IMG/VR virus record: IMGVR_UViG_3300042486_000250
Location: 1-60,090 of that record
Length of the DNA: 60,090 nt
Strand: one strand, 5' to 3'
Source: a virus
Of the stretch, positions 41,210-48,888 are shown one piece after another (position 1 is the stretch's first letter; every line of letters begins with the position of its first letter). The notes beneath the pieces were generated by a model that saw nothing but the letters and a program-made list of their open reading frames with translations, ran no database searches and was not told where the DNA came from. Made by a program: the position numbers and the translations under genes.

Positions 41210-42642
41210 AAGTCTTTTTTGGTGGAGCCGAGAAGGGCTCTTACCGCTCCATCCTCTTAAGCGCAGGTGTTACCAGATTTGGTATCAACTTAACCCACTA
41301 CGCTGTTCCTAAGAAGAAACTGCTTGATCTTGCAACGGTGTATCAGGGGAACGACATCATCCTGTATGTCTCAGAGAATGATGAAGACTTGGCTCGCTAT
41401 GATTCATTTGTGCGTGAGCACATTGATAGTTTGACCTATGTGATTGGACGACCCGATTACGATGGCGCATGGATGGGTGAAAAATATGTACCTATCTGGA
41501 ATGACCCTGATGACTTAGAGCGTCTCCAATGGCTGTGTCAGAAGTATGGTCGTGTGGCTGTCAGTGATCGTGCCATCACAGGCAAAACCATCAACCGAAT
41601 TGGTCAGATCGCCACACGATGGTCAACCCAATTAATTGGTCTTACCTCTAAACCAGATGTCATTGAGAAGATCAACTGGGAGTCCGTTGTAGTCGTCTCA
41701 TGGTCTAGCGCACTGCGCTACGGAGAGACTCAGGTGTGGGATGGGCACGCACTGCACCGCTACCCCGCACAACAAAAAGAGAGCGCACGCAAGAGACACC
41801 GCAACGACATCCAGCGTCTTGGTGTGGACTACAACGCCGTCCTTGAAGATGAAGTAAACGCTGTGGCACACCTTGCTATCCAATCGTGGAGAGCATGGGA
41901 AACTAAAAACTTTGGGGGCTATGACCTTATGAATGTTGATGACGAAGAAGAGTTCACACTCACTGATGACAATCAAATCATAATGATTTCAGGGGATACC
42001 CCAAACCCCCAAAGTGTGGCACCGAGGGGTACAAACATTGTTCCACAGGTACCTAATAAGCGGCACGAAGGCAAAAGAACATTGCTCCCTGTTATGGGCA
42101 TTGACACCATCACATCAATGGGCTCACAAACCCTTGATAATGAAGGGGAATCTATTGAAGTAGACCCTGAACAAGTGTCTATTTTGAAGTACAACGCAGA
42201 CCCTTTGAGGCAGTGCAATCATTGTTACTTGGCAAGTCGTTGTCCACAATTTGAGGAAAATAGTGAGTGTGCGTTTTCTTTGCCCATTGAGATCCGCACA
42301 AAGGATCAGTTGAACTCTGCAATGCGTGCTTTGGTAGAGATGCAAGTGGGTCGTGTGATGTTCGCAAGGTTCGCTGAAGAACTAGAAGGTCAAGGTATTG
42401 ACACCACACTCTCCGTTGAGATGGATCGTGTCTTCACCATGATTGAGAAGTTAAAGAGCATCTCCGATACACGAGACACAGTGAGTTTTACGATGGAAGC
42501 AAAGGGCACCAGCGGTGTTCTTTCCCGTCTGTTCGGTGCCAAGGCAGGGGAGCAGGCACGCCAGTTGCCTAATGGTGGCTATGACGAGATTGCTACCAAC
42601 AACATGTACGCAGACATCATTGACATGTCTGAAGAAGGTTGA
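41206..42642 (+). CDS. large conserved actinophage protein with C-terminal Cys motif
   Basis: The start is TTG 41206, inside the upstream stop, giving 478 residues. The N-terminal domain (VFFGGAEKGSYRSILLSAGVT) is Rossmann-like with regular beta-alpha units. A central part is disordered. The C terminus has CNHCYLASRCPQFEENSECAF, which likely binds zinc, followed by helices. The layout recalls uncharacterised proteins shared by actinobacterial phages. No enzymatic motif is clear. The last codons hold the TTGACA of a downstream promoter. Confidence 0.55.
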   Translation: MKVFFGGAEKGSYRSILLSAGVTRFGINLTHYAVPKKKLLDLATVYQGNDIILYVSENDEDLARYDSFVREHIDSLTYVIGRPDYDGAWMGEKYVPIWNDPDDLERLQWLCQKYGRVAVSDRAITGKTINRIGQIATRWSTQLIGLTSKPDVIEKINWESVVVVSWSSALRYGETQVWDGHALHRYPAQQKESARKRHRNDIQRLGVDYNAVLEDEVNAVAHLAIQSWRAWETKNFGGYDLMNVDDEEEFTLTDDNQIIMISGDTPNPQSVAPRGTNIVPQVPNKRHEGKRTLLPVMGIDTITSMGSQTLDNEGESIEVDPEQVSILKYNADPLRQCNHCYLASRCPQFEENSECAFSLPIEIRTKDQLNSAMRALVEMQVGRVMFARFAEELEGQGIDTTLSVEMDRVFTMIEKLKSISDTRDTVSFTMEAKGTSGVLSRLFGAKAGEQARQLPNGGYDEIATNNMYADIIDMSEEG

Positions 42643-42668
42643 CAAGGCTAATAGCACACCTGTACACT
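42639..42668 (+). promoter_or_regulatory. strong sigma70-type promoter
   Basis: TTGACA at 42639-42644 is a perfect -35 box; TACACT at 42663-42668 is a good -10 box, with an 18-bp spacer. Transcription would start near 42675 and read into 42695. It is the clearest promoter in the window. Confidence 0.65.
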
Positions 42669-42694
42669 TCCACGCAAATCGGAAGGACACCATC

Positions 42695-42982
42695 ATGGAT
42701 TATGAAAAATTGTCAAAAGGCTATTACGAACAGCGTCAGAAGAACAGCCTAGAAGAACACTTGAAGTACCAGAAGTCTCTTGAGAAGTTCCCCAATGGCT
42801 ACGAGAACAAGAGAGAAGAATCCCCAGCGCCTGTAGAGGTTGACTACAGCATTGTCAGGATGCCTGATGGTGGGTATGTAGTTGCTCGTTCACGAAATCT
42901 CGGTTCTTTGGATTATGACTTTATATGTTCATGCTCCAGTCGTCATGAGGCTCATGAAATCGTAAAGGCTCTCAGCAAGTGA
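42695..42982 (+). CDS. hypothetical protein
   Basis: The ATG at 42695 follows GGAAGGA and the promoter above, giving 95 residues. A helical, charged first half (KGYYEQRQKNSLEEHLKYQ) precedes a beta part (YSIVRMPDGGYVVARSRN) and a helical end (CSSRHEAHEIVKAL). The next gene starts inside its last codons. Confidence 0.55.
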   Translation: MDYEKLSKGYYEQRQKNSLEEHLKYQKSLEKFPNGYENKREESPAPVEVDYSIVRMPDGGYVVARSRNLGSLDYDFICSCSSRHEAHEIVKALSK

Positions 42983-43581
42983 TTACAGATGTTGCTATTG
43001 ATGTAGACGGGGTGTTGTTTGACTTTGCTGGTGTTGTCACCAAGCATTTTTCTGATTACTTCGGAACAGAACTTCCAGCGCCAAAGAACTGGGAGTTCTT
43101 TGAAGAGTGGGGTCTTTCAGCAGAAGCCTTCTACACACTTCTTGACCATCTCACCGTTGAAAGAGAGATTTTTAATGAAGGCTCACCAATACCTAAAACC
43201 ATGGTTGGATGGCAAGCAATGCGGGAACAAGGACTGCGGTTGCATGTCATCACCCACAGATCATGGTCAGCCCATGCCCAAACCATCCAGTGGCTTGAGC
43301 GATACCGACTCATCCCAGACAGTCTCCACTTCACAGGAGACAAAGCCCCAGTCTTAGCGTCTATCGCAAGCGATGAGTTTGCAGCCATTGATGACCACTA
43401 CGACCAGTATGCCCACTACAAGGCATACGACACCAAGGCTTTCTTATTCACACAGCCATGGAATGCTGGACACCCAGGTCGCCGTGTTTCTAATCTCGTA
43501 GAGTTTGCCGATGCAATCAAGTTGTACAACCAATACTGGTCAGCGGAGAACGCTTACACATTGATGGATCAGGTGTTCTGA
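42979..43581 (+). CDS. HAD-superfamily 5'-nucleotidase-like hydrolase
   Basis: The GTG start at 42979 overlaps the upstream stop, giving 200 residues. The D8-x-D10-G-V-L motif opens the HAD phosphatase active site. VITHRS supplies the motif II Thr, KAPVLAS the motif III Lys, and AIDDHYDQY the acid pair. This equals the 5'(3')-deoxyribonucleotidase layout. It could change nucleotide pools during infection and is paired with the DUF6378 gene. Confidence 0.72.
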   Translation: MITDVAIDVDGVLFDFAGVVTKHFSDYFGTELPAPKNWEFFEEWGLSAEAFYTLLDHLTVEREIFNEGSPIPKTMVGWQAMREQGLRLHVITHRSWSAHAQTIQWLERYRLIPDSLHFTGDKAPVLASIASDEFAAIDDHYDQYAHYKAYDTKAFLFTQPWNAGHPGRRVSNLVEFADAIKLYNQYWSAENAYTLMDQVF

Positions 43582-43958
43582 TGTCTGAGAATTATCGTTC
43601 AAAGATTCTGATGGATGCTGTTGAAATTATTAACGGCGCTCGCAACAACGACTACGGAGATCCAGTAGACGACTTCAGCACCACAGCGGAGTTTTGGCAG
43701 ACATACCTTGACCGAACCATGAAGGCTCGCAAGGGTCTTGATCTTCGTGCACACGATGTTGCTGTCATGATGATGCTTTTGAAGATCGCTCGCATCTCAT
43801 GGACTCCTGAGAAGGAAGACCATTGGATGGACATTGCTGGCTATGACGGTTGTGGATGGGACTGTGTAGTCCGTCAGGATGACCTGACCGAGCCACAATG
43901 CGAGTACTGCCTCAACGGCTGGGCATGTGACTGCGGTCAGGCTAACCCCGACTTCTGA
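43581..43958 (+). CDS. DUF6378-like phage protein
   Basis: This encodes 125 residues. INGARNNDYGDPVDDFSTTAEFWQTYL and AHDVAVMMMLLKIARI match a family (DUF6378, as I recall) found in many phages, whose role is not known. A Cys-rich tail (CEYCLNGWACDCG) is added here and may bind zinc. It is coupled to the HAD gene by the ATG in its stop. Confidence 0.7.
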   Translation: MSENYRSKILMDAVEIINGARNNDYGDPVDDFSTTAEFWQTYLDRTMKARKGLDLRAHDVAVMMMLLKIARISWTPEKEDHWMDIAGYDGCGWDCVVRQDDLTEPQCEYCLNGWACDCGQANPDF

Positions 43959-43960
43959 TG

Positions 43961-44329
43961 TCAGCGCAAGAAGGGCTTAGATTGTTTGACCGACCGAGCG
44001 ACTTCTACAAGGCTCTCATCAATACGACCGACCATGAGTTCGGCGTCCAAACGAGACTTGTCAATCTTCTCAACGATGATTCGCTTCCACTGAGCAGGCT
44101 TGAGAAGTTCCTTCAAGACATCCTCGTTCCAAACAACTGTGTTGCTCTGGATGAGGTTGACCTTGCCGAGTTCTGTCTCAGCCTTAGTGAGACCTGCTTG
44201 GTTGAGTTCGCTAATGACCACTGCATCAAGATCCTTGAGGCGCTCTGTGAGCGTGTCAAGTTCAGCCTTGAGACGAATGCGTTCGTTAACGAGGGTGGAT
44301 AGGGACTGGGTATTTGTGTTGGTTGTCAT
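43961..44329 (-). CDS. coiled-coil protein on the opposite strand
   Basis: The minus-strand ATG at 44327-44329 has AAGGTG before it, giving 122 residues. A long coiled coil (LVNERIRLKAELDTLTERLKDLDAVVISEL) is followed by a C-terminal part (AQWKRIIVEKIDKSRLDAELMVG) that is widespread in phages. This strand is preferred over the plus-strand frame at 43958, because the product has family-like sequence and a ribosome site. It starts close to the WhiB gene and is divergent from it, so both may share the 44351 operator. Confidence 0.7.
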   Translation of the reverse strand: MTTNTNTQSLSTLVNERIRLKAELDTLTERLKDLDAVVISELNQAGLTKAETELGKVNLIQSNTVVWNEDVLKELLKPAQWKRIIVEKIDKSRLDAELMVGRIDESLVEVARSVKQSKPFLR

Positions 44330-44350
44330 GGTTTGCACCTTATCTGCTAG

Positions 44351-44367
44351 GTGTGTCAAAGACACAC
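44351..44367. promoter_or_regulatory. 17-bp palindrome in a divergent gap
   Basis: GTGTGTC-AAA-GACACAC is a perfect inverted repeat between the minus-strand gene at 43961 and the WhiB gene at 44390. In a 60-nt divergent gap it is a good operator candidate that could control both. The WhiB product or a small HTH protein are possible binders. Confidence 0.6.
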
Positions 44368-44389
44368 TGATTTATTAATTGGAGACTGT

Positions 44390-44794
44390 ATGGAAGAAGA
44401 ATGGCGCCTAAAGGCTCTATGCCACAAGAGGAACAACGAGTTTTGGTTCCCACCCATGGAGGCGGATGCACCAGAGCAGTACTACTCCATAGCGAGGGAG
44501 ATATGTCGTTGCTGTCCCTTGTGGGAGAAGTGCCTAAAAGACGGTTTAAACGAGAAATGGGGCATGTGGGGAGGACTCACACCCAAAGACCGCCAGCCCA
44601 TTAAGGACGGCAAGCAGTCCCTTCTGAAGGCTCATGGCTCATGGGTTAGGTACCGACAGGGTTGTCGGTGTGATCTGTGTACAGAGGCTCACATTGAAAG
44701 TTTGAAGAATGTGAAGTTGAATATGAATGTTATTCCGTACATGAATGAGCCCGTAGGAGATTTGTCATCAGTTAGGTATGACATGATGGGATAA
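44390..44794 (+). CDS. WhiB-family iron-sulfur regulator with extra RYxxGCRC motif
   Basis: The ATG at 44390 after GGAG gives 134 residues. C11, C39, C42 and C48 give the WhiB C-x27-C-x2-C-x5-C order, and GMWGG at 58-62 is the family turn. WhiB proteins bind a 4Fe-4S cluster and attach to the sigma factor of actinobacterial RNA polymerase. The C-terminal part has HGSWVRYRQGCRCDLC, a motif I recall from other actinobacterial and phage proteins, which adds a second Cys pair. The phage may use it to redirect host transcription. It is the first of two WhiB genes. Confidence 0.85.
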   Translation: MEEEWRLKALCHKRNNEFWFPPMEADAPEQYYSIAREICRCCPLWEKCLKDGLNEKWGMWGGLTPKDRQPIKDGKQSLLKAHGSWVRYRQGCRCDLCTEAHIESLKNVKLNMNVIPYMNEPVGDLSSVRYDMMG

Positions 44795-44815
44795 CCACCC
44801 TGTAAACTGGATACA

Positions 44816-44874
44816 GAAGCCCATACCAAGGATTTACCCCCTGAGACACCCGTGTCTCTCTTGGTGTGGGCTTC
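44816..44874 (+). other. nested stem-loop upstream of the lysin gene
   Basis: GAAGCCCATACCAAG at 44816-44830 pairs with CTTGGTGTGGGCTTC at 44860-44874 (15 bp; the one imperfect pair is a U-G wobble on the plus strand). Inside is GAGACAC/GTGTCTC at 44843-44849 and 44852-44858. It ends 30 nt before the lysin start. It may be a leader structure, or the end of the whiB mRNA. Confidence 0.6.
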
Positions 44875-44904
44875 GTGCTTTATCCGCCTACAGAGGAGTA
44901 CACC

Positions 44905-45468
44905 TTGCTGTTAGCACGCATTGGCTTAGTCGCCACACTTTCATTTCCATTAGGGATGCATGGAGCATCGGCACAAGGAGTGGAGGTGACGACTACAACC
45001 ACTGTGGCTACGCCTGTGCACAGCACAAGCATCAACACGATGCATCCTGAACTACGGGCGCAACTAAAGACACGCAAAGCAGGATCAGTTCGTTTCTGGG
45101 AAGCAGTCTCGTGGTGTGAGACCAACCACAAGTGGAATGACGGTGGCTACTACGCAGGCGGTCTCGGCATCGCTCAGAGTGCGTGGCAAGGCTTTGGTGG
45201 TAGGCAGTTCTCAAAGAGTCCTAAAGATGCCACCAAAGAAGAGCAAATCATCGTTGCCAACAGGATCTCATTCTTCGGATTCCAGACCAAGAATGTGTTC
45301 AGAACACTTGATGACAAGTTGAACAACAAGCCTTTCTTCCGACCAGCAATCGGATGGCGTAGTTCAAAGAACTGGGGCAGAGGTTGCATCAACTGGGAGA
45401 CACGCAAACCACTCCGTGACCGCTACACAGAATCAGGTATGGCGGAGTGGAAGAAGACTCGCCCCTAG
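44905..45468 (+). CDS. secreted Rpf/transglycosylase-like lysin
   Basis: I chose TTG 44905 because GAGGAG lies just before it and the product then has a clean signal peptide (residues 1-23, LVATLSFPLG core, ASA|Q cleavage site); a GTG at 44866 lies in the stem-loop. The 187-residue product has Thr/Val-rich mature start, then FWEAVSWCETN with catalytic Glu72, YAGGLGIAQSAWQGFGG and a TKEEQIIVANRI helix, the Rpf/lysozyme-like core that cuts glycan strands. It is likely the endolysin, secreted by the host Sec system, or a wall-modifying factor. The holin gene is far away, consistent with a signal-peptide lysin. Confidence 0.78.
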   Translation: MLLARIGLVATLSFPLGMHGASAQGVEVTTTTTVATPVHSTSINTMHPELRAQLKTRKAGSVRFWEAVSWCETNHKWNDGGYYAGGLGIAQSAWQGFGGRQFSKSPKDATKEEQIIVANRISFFGFQTKNVFRTLDDKLNNKPFFRPAIGWRSSKNWGRGCINWETRKPLRDRYTESGMAEWKKTRP

Positions 45469-45470
45469 CC

Positions 45471-45692
45471 ATGGGTAGGTGCATACCCGTTGAAGACATC
45501 TTAGGAACCTCAGAGGTTGCTGAGGTGCTCGGTGTCAGCAAGCAACGCATTCACTCACTGCGTCAGATGAAGGAGTTCCCAGAGCCTGTGGTGCAGTTAG
45601 CATCCACTCCTTTGTGGGATCGTAAAGATGTTGTATCATTTTTGGCAATATGGAAACCATGGAAGGTAATCAATAATGAGTTACAGATATGA
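45471..45692 (+). CDS. small helix-turn-helix protein
   Basis: This encodes 73 residues from ATG 45471, 2 nt after the lysin stop. Residues about 10-55 (ILGTSEVAEVLGVSKQRIHSL, PVVQLASTPLWDRKDVVSFL) match AlpA/excisionase-like winged helices. No recombinase is seen nearby, so a transcription role is more likely than excision. Confidence 0.7.
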   Translation: MGRCIPVEDILGTSEVAEVLGVSKQRIHSLRQMKEFPEPVVQLASTPLWDRKDVVSFLAIWKPWKVINNELQI

Positions 45693-45831
45693 ATGTCCAT
45701 CGTGCAAGGTTGCCATGAGTACGAATCTCTCACTATCAACTCCGCCAGTGCACAAGTGCCAGAAGAAAGCCAACAGGGTGATCCCGTTGGAACTGGTAGA
45801 GAAGACAAAAGAAGAGCCCCCCACCGAATAG
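45676..45831 (+). CDS. FmdB-like zinc-ribbon protein
   Basis: ATG 45676 to TAG 45829 gives 51 residues. The start YRYECPSCKVAM and VHKCQKK give a C-x2-C and H-K-C pattern like the FmdB-type zinc ribbon, with a Lys/Glu-rich end. It overlaps the HTH gene by 17 nt. Its last codons form the left arm of a terminator. Confidence 0.55.
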   Translation: MSYRYECPSCKVAMSTNLSLSTPPVHKCQKKANRVIPLELVEKTKEEPPTE

Positions 45832-45847
45832 GCAGGGGGCTTCTTCA
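45811..45847. terminator. bidirectional terminator between converging operons
   Basis: AGCCCCC at 45815-45821 pairs with GGGGGCT at 45835-45841, extended by AAG/CTT bases, and followed by TTCTTC on the plus side. Read from the minus side, the A-rich left flank gives U-rich RNA. It stands where plus genes end (45831) and minus genes end (45858). Confidence 0.75.
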
Positions 45848-45857
45848 TTGTTGGTTG

Positions 45858-46235
45858 CTACTCCACGCTGTCGGGGAATGGAAACTTGCGAGGACTGTTC
45901 GTAGAGACGAAGAAGTCAACACCACCCCACACACCGTTACGCATGTCGTTCTGCTTTGCAAAGTTAAAACACTCTTTACGAACGGTGCATTGAGAGCAGA
46001 GAGCCTGAGCCTGAGCCACCATCATCGCACGAGTGTTGTTGCGCTGTGCATTCTCGGTGAAGAAGATGGGAGTCATCTCAGACTGTCCCTTGCACTTGGC
46101 ATGATCCCTCCATCGTCCATCATCCTCAAACTTGAGGCTAGGAAGTTCAATGAAGTTGGTTGTGTCGTAATCCGTCAGGCGTACACGGCGGACGACAGGG
46201 GGCTTGACGCCCCCTGCCTCTGTAACCGCATCCAT
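45858..46235 (-). CDS. WhiB-family iron-sulfur regulator, second copy
   Basis: This encodes 125 residues. C48, C80, C83 and C89 follow the WhiB order, and GVWGG at 101-105 is conserved. Unlike the 44390 copy it has a 45-residue N-terminal extension and ends soon after the turn, without the RYxxGCRC motif. It is the last gene of the minus-strand array and overlaps the DUF932 stop by ATGA. The two WhiB genes are only distantly alike, so they were probably acquired or diverged long ago. Confidence 0.85.
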   Translation of the reverse strand: MDAVTEAGGVKPPVVRRVRLTDYDTTNFIELPSLKFEDDGRWRDHAKCKGQSEMTPIFFTENAQRNNTRAMMVAQAQALCSQCTVRKECFNFAKQNDMRNGVWGGVDFFVSTNSPRKFPFPDSVE

Positions 46236-47257
46236 CAGGCGAACACCAACTGCTTGATGGCGTCCAAGACCACACGGTCTTGCTCACCAGTCTTGCCAGT
46301 GATGCCGTTGAGCATGTTGCGCTCAACACGGGAGTTGTCAGCGCCTGCGTAGTGATGCTGGTAGGTGTTCCAGCACTGGAGGACTCCAAGCGCAGTGCCT
46401 CGCCAAGGAGAGACCATTGGGTCACTCTTGTAGAGTTGGTGCAGGAGTTCCTGCTTGTTCTCAGCACGAGCCTTGACCTGAGGACGGATGTCCAAGTCAG
46501 TTGACAGTGGCACGAGGCGCTCCACGATGGCTTTGAACTCGTTCTCGGTCACCTGCTGTGTGGAGAGGCGCTCAAGTTCAAGCATGATGTCGTCTGTGTA
46601 CTCATGGATGAGACCGAGAGCGTCACGGACTGTCTGCAACTTGCCGATGGAGTGCTTGCTGTGGCGCACCTTGTGCTTGGCTGTCTTCTCACCGAGGGCA
46701 CCAGCGAGCGTGTTGTCACACACGACCACAGTGGACACCAACTGGAAGGTTGATGACAGGGTGCCGTCATGGCTGGTGCAGGCAAGGAGGTGAGGACGGA
46801 TGTCAAAGCCTGATGGCGTCTTGATCGTCTCAGGCAATTCCACCTGAACATACGCCTTGCCACCTTGGCGAAGGAGACCAGCACCGCCGATGGCGAGGTC
46901 GTTGTCGTCAACGAGGTTTGCAACGGTGTCAAGGAGCCACTTCTTGTACTGGTGAACTTGGTAGGAGGACTTGAAGATGTTGAACACCGTGTTGTCATCC
47001 GAGCGGACGATTGCCTTGCGAGCCTTGTCTTCTTTGTAGTGGATGCCACCACCTGCTGGCATGCCTACGAACACTGGAGCCTCAATGGCTGTCCAGTTGA
47101 AGAGACGGCGGAGGACATCATCCACAGGAATCGCTCCCGTGTAGTGGTTGGGCTCGGCACCTTGTGACGATTCCTTGTAATGCCACGCATTACCTCGCTG
47201 TTCGCTGAATCCAACAAGGATGTTGGTGTTGAGCCATTCGGTAGTTTCTCTTGACAT
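46235..47257 (-). CDS. DUF932 / TIGR03299-type phage-plasmid protein
   Basis: This is a 340-residue protein of the DUF932 type found in phages and plasmids. Visible family elements are an SRETTEWLNTNILVGFSEQRGNAWHY start, PVFVGMPAG, a FNIFKSSYQVHQYKKWLLD segment and the VSTVVVCDNTLAGAL core with HSKHSIGKLQTVRDALGLI. Function is unproven; links to restriction resistance or DNA handling have been suggested for some. It follows tandem hairpins at 47298-47340. Confidence 0.8.
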   Translation of the reverse strand: MSRETTEWLNTNILVGFSEQRGNAWHYKESSQGAEPNHYTGAIPVDDVLRRLFNWTAIEAPVFVGMPAGGGIHYKEDKARKAIVRSDDNTVFNIFKSSYQVHQYKKWLLDTVANLVDDNDLAIGGAGLLRQGGKAYVQVELPETIKTPSGFDIRPHLLACTSHDGTLSSTFQLVSTVVVCDNTLAGALGEKTAKHKVRHSKHSIGKLQTVRDALGLIHEYTDDIMLELERLSTQQVTENEFKAIVERLVPLSTDLDIRPQVKARAENKQELLHQLYKSDPMVSPWRGTALGVLQCWNTYQHHYAGADNSRVERNMLNGITGKTGEQDRVVLDAIKQLVFA

Positions 47258-47297
47258 GGTTGGTTACTTTCTGTGTTTTGTTGTTGTGGTTGTTAGT

Positions 47298-47340
47298 ACC
47301 ACACGAATGAATCTATCCGTGTGGTTGTTGCTTTGGCAAC
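47298..47340 (-). other. tandem hairpin element 1 of 7
   Basis: The long stem pairs ACCACACG (47298-47305) with CGTGTGGT (47318-47325), and minus-strand bases GAT/ATT extend it to 11 bp through a G-U wobble. The short stem is GTTGC/GCAAC (47327-47331, 47336-47340). It lies between the stop of the gene at 47340 and the DUF932 start, 40 nt before that start. Confidence 0.6.
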
Positions 47341-47543
47341 TAGGGTTGTTTCTTTTTTGTGGGCTCGTAGGTGGCGATAGCGACACCAGAGATCGCAAGG
47401 GCTCCTGAGACAATCAGGGTGATGGGCTGTCCATACAGGAAGATGTTCATGAACAACCCTATATAGATTCCCAGTGCGTACAGAGGGAAAGACAGGGGAA
47501 CCTGCACTCTCCTCTTGAACTTCTGTGGGTCAGTTACCCGCAT
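47340..47543 (-). CDS. small two-span membrane protein
   Basis: This encodes 67 residues. Two hydrophobic segments (about 16-36 and 39-57: LSFPLYALGIYIGLFMNIFL and ITLIVSGALAISGVAIA) are flanked by basic termini (KFKRRVQ, PTKKKQP). This looks like an inner-membrane protein with both ends in the cytoplasm. It overlaps the upstream gene by 10 nt. Possibly acts on the host envelope. Confidence 0.6.
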   Translation of the reverse strand: MRVTDPQKFKRRVQVPLSFPLYALGIYIGLFMNIFLYGQPITLIVSGALAISGVAIATYEPTKKKQP

Positions 47544-47830
47544 GTGTCCTCCATGTCATTGTCATTGATCCAGTCCACGAATGCGAACAGGTGCAAGGCG
47601 TCCACCACATTGATGGCACGAACTGATGTTTCATTGCGGAAAGTCACACCATTTGGTAGTTCAAGCATTGCGGAGGATTCGTTAGCAACGACCTTCTCAA
47701 TGGCTTCCACTGCCACGGGCACCATGTACTGAGGCACAGGTGGAAAGCAGTTGCTGGTCAAGTGCATGCTTACGGCGGTCTTCAAGTCCTTTGTGAACTC
47801 GTATGTGTCGTATGCGGTTAGGTATCCCAT
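47534..47830 (-). CDS. hypothetical protein
   Basis: This encodes 98 residues: a helical N terminus (TYEFTKDLKTAVSMHL), a hydrophobic middle (YMVPVAVEAIEKVVAN) and a beta-helix end with acid residues (DWINDNDMEDTCG). Ribosome site AAGGAGG precedes the ATG. No family recognised. Confidence 0.55.
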   Translation of the reverse strand: MGYLTAYDTYEFTKDLKTAVSMHLTSNCFPPVPQYMVPVAVEAIEKVVANESSAMLELPNGVTFRNETSVRAINVVDALHLFAFVDWINDNDMEDTCG

Positions 47831-47840
47831 GTTGTCCTCC

Positions 47841-48074
47841 TTAAAGAACTGTCGTCTCTGGCGAGATGAGTTGTTGGTTGATTAATTGTTTGACGAGTGC
47901 CTCAACATTTGCTTGAGCATCAAGCACTGAGTAGGCGACCACTGGAATGGTCACTGTGATCAGGTGTTGGTCAAGGACATTTTGGGTGCCACACTTCTCG
48001 CAGACACCAAGCACATCAAAGTGGTTGTAGTCGGCTTCGCATGAACGGCACCAGAACGGTAGTTGGTTAATCAT
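47841..48074 (-). CDS. zinc-ribbon protein
   Basis: I chose the ATG at 48072-48074 because AAGGAG precedes it, giving 77 residues. CRSC and CEKC pairs about 16 residues apart form a zinc knuckle. The rest is beta-helix (ITVTIPVVAYSVLDAQANVEALVKQL). Longer versions have no ribosome site. Confidence 0.6.
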   Translation of the reverse strand: MINQLPFWCRSCEADYNHFDVLGVCEKCGTQNVLDQHLITVTIPVVAYSVLDAQANVEALVKQLINQQLISPETTVL

Positions 48075-48084
48075 TTGTTTCTCC

Positions 48085-48327
48085 TTAGAGGTATTCGGCT
48101 TCATCAAGGCTGATGAATGTGATGTCTTTTTCTTCGGGGTCTTCATCAAAAAGTCCCCATGATGCAGTGTCCTCATCGGGCACTAGTTCAACGGTGACGC
48201 TTCCCTTGTGCTTACGAAAGGTCTCTTCAACCTTTGCGTATGCCATGTCCCACGCCTCGTCTTCGTCTATTGCATCGTCAATTTCAATGTCTGCATCCCA
48301 TGCAATTCTGAACTTGTAAATGGTCAT
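48085..48327 (-). CDS. very acidic hypothetical protein
   Basis: This encodes 80 residues with about 25 Asp/Glu. A MTIYKFRIAWDADIEIDDAIDEDEAW opening and AYAKVEETFRKHKG helix form a small alpha-beta domain. The high negative charge would suit a DNA mimic, such as anti-restriction proteins; this is only a composition argument. Confidence 0.55.
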   Translation of the reverse strand: MTIYKFRIAWDADIEIDDAIDEDEAWDMAYAKVEETFRKHKGSVTVELVPDEDTASWGLFDEDPEEKDITFISLDEAEYL

Positions 48328-48336
48328 TGTGTCTCC

Positions 48337-48888
48337 TTACGCCAATGAATCTTCTAGGTCATTGAGGGTATGTCCCTCTTCTGCTAACCACAACTTAAAT
48401 ACTTCTTCTGAGCCTTCGGGAACGAGGACGCTCACAGTCGTTGAGAAGAGGTTGGATGTTGGGTCAAGAACCAGCACCACGGTGCATGGTGGGATCAGGT
48501 CTTCGTTGACCAGTTGCGTTGACAGGTCATTGAATAACTGCTTACGGTCAGCGGTGGGGTCTCCCCATGCACCAGTCGTCCAGCCACTGAGGACATCGGT
48601 GTACCCGTCAATGGTGGTCTCGTAGTGCCCACGCCATGCATCACTGCTGATGTATTCACGCTTGATGTTGTCGTTGTGGTACTCGTCTCCGTACTGGTCA
48701 GTGCGGAAGGCATCTCCGATGAAGACCTGTTCTACACCAGAAGATGATACGAAGATGACCTTTGACGATCCGTCAATGTCTTCCCCGTAGCACTGGTAGC
48801 AGAAGTTGGCATCAACGATGTTGGAGAAGACACTGCCATCGTCAGTGTCAAACTCACCCTCGCATGCTTTGCAATTAAATGTTGTCAT
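48337..48888 (-). CDS. acidic protein with N-terminal zinc finger
   Basis: This encodes 183 residues. CKAC (near residue 6) and CYQC (near 30) form a zinc site. The remaining part is acidic and beta-rich (KVIFVSSSGVEQVFIGDAF, TVVLVLDPTSNLFSTTVSVLVPEG). Overlaps its upstream neighbour by ATGA. No family recognised. Confidence 0.55.
   Translation of the reverse strand: MTTFNCKACEGEFDTDDGSVFSNIVDANFCYQCYGEDIDGSSKVIFVSSSGVEQVFIGDAFRTDQYGDEYHNDNIKREYISSDAWRGHYETTIDGYTDVLSGWTTGAWGDPTADRKQLFNDLSTQLVNEDLIPPCTVVLVLDPTSNLFSTTVSVLVPEGSEEVFKLWLAEEGHTLNDLEDSLA

Noticed and set aside
43958-44302. Plus-strand frame of 114 codons
   Set aside because: It lies opposite the coiled-coil gene at 43961-44329, which has a ribosome site and family-like sequence. 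The plus product has no recognisable pattern.
45693-46352. Plus-strand frame of 219 codons over the second WhiB gene
   Set aside because: It runs through the terminator and opposite a clear WhiB gene, with no start signal.
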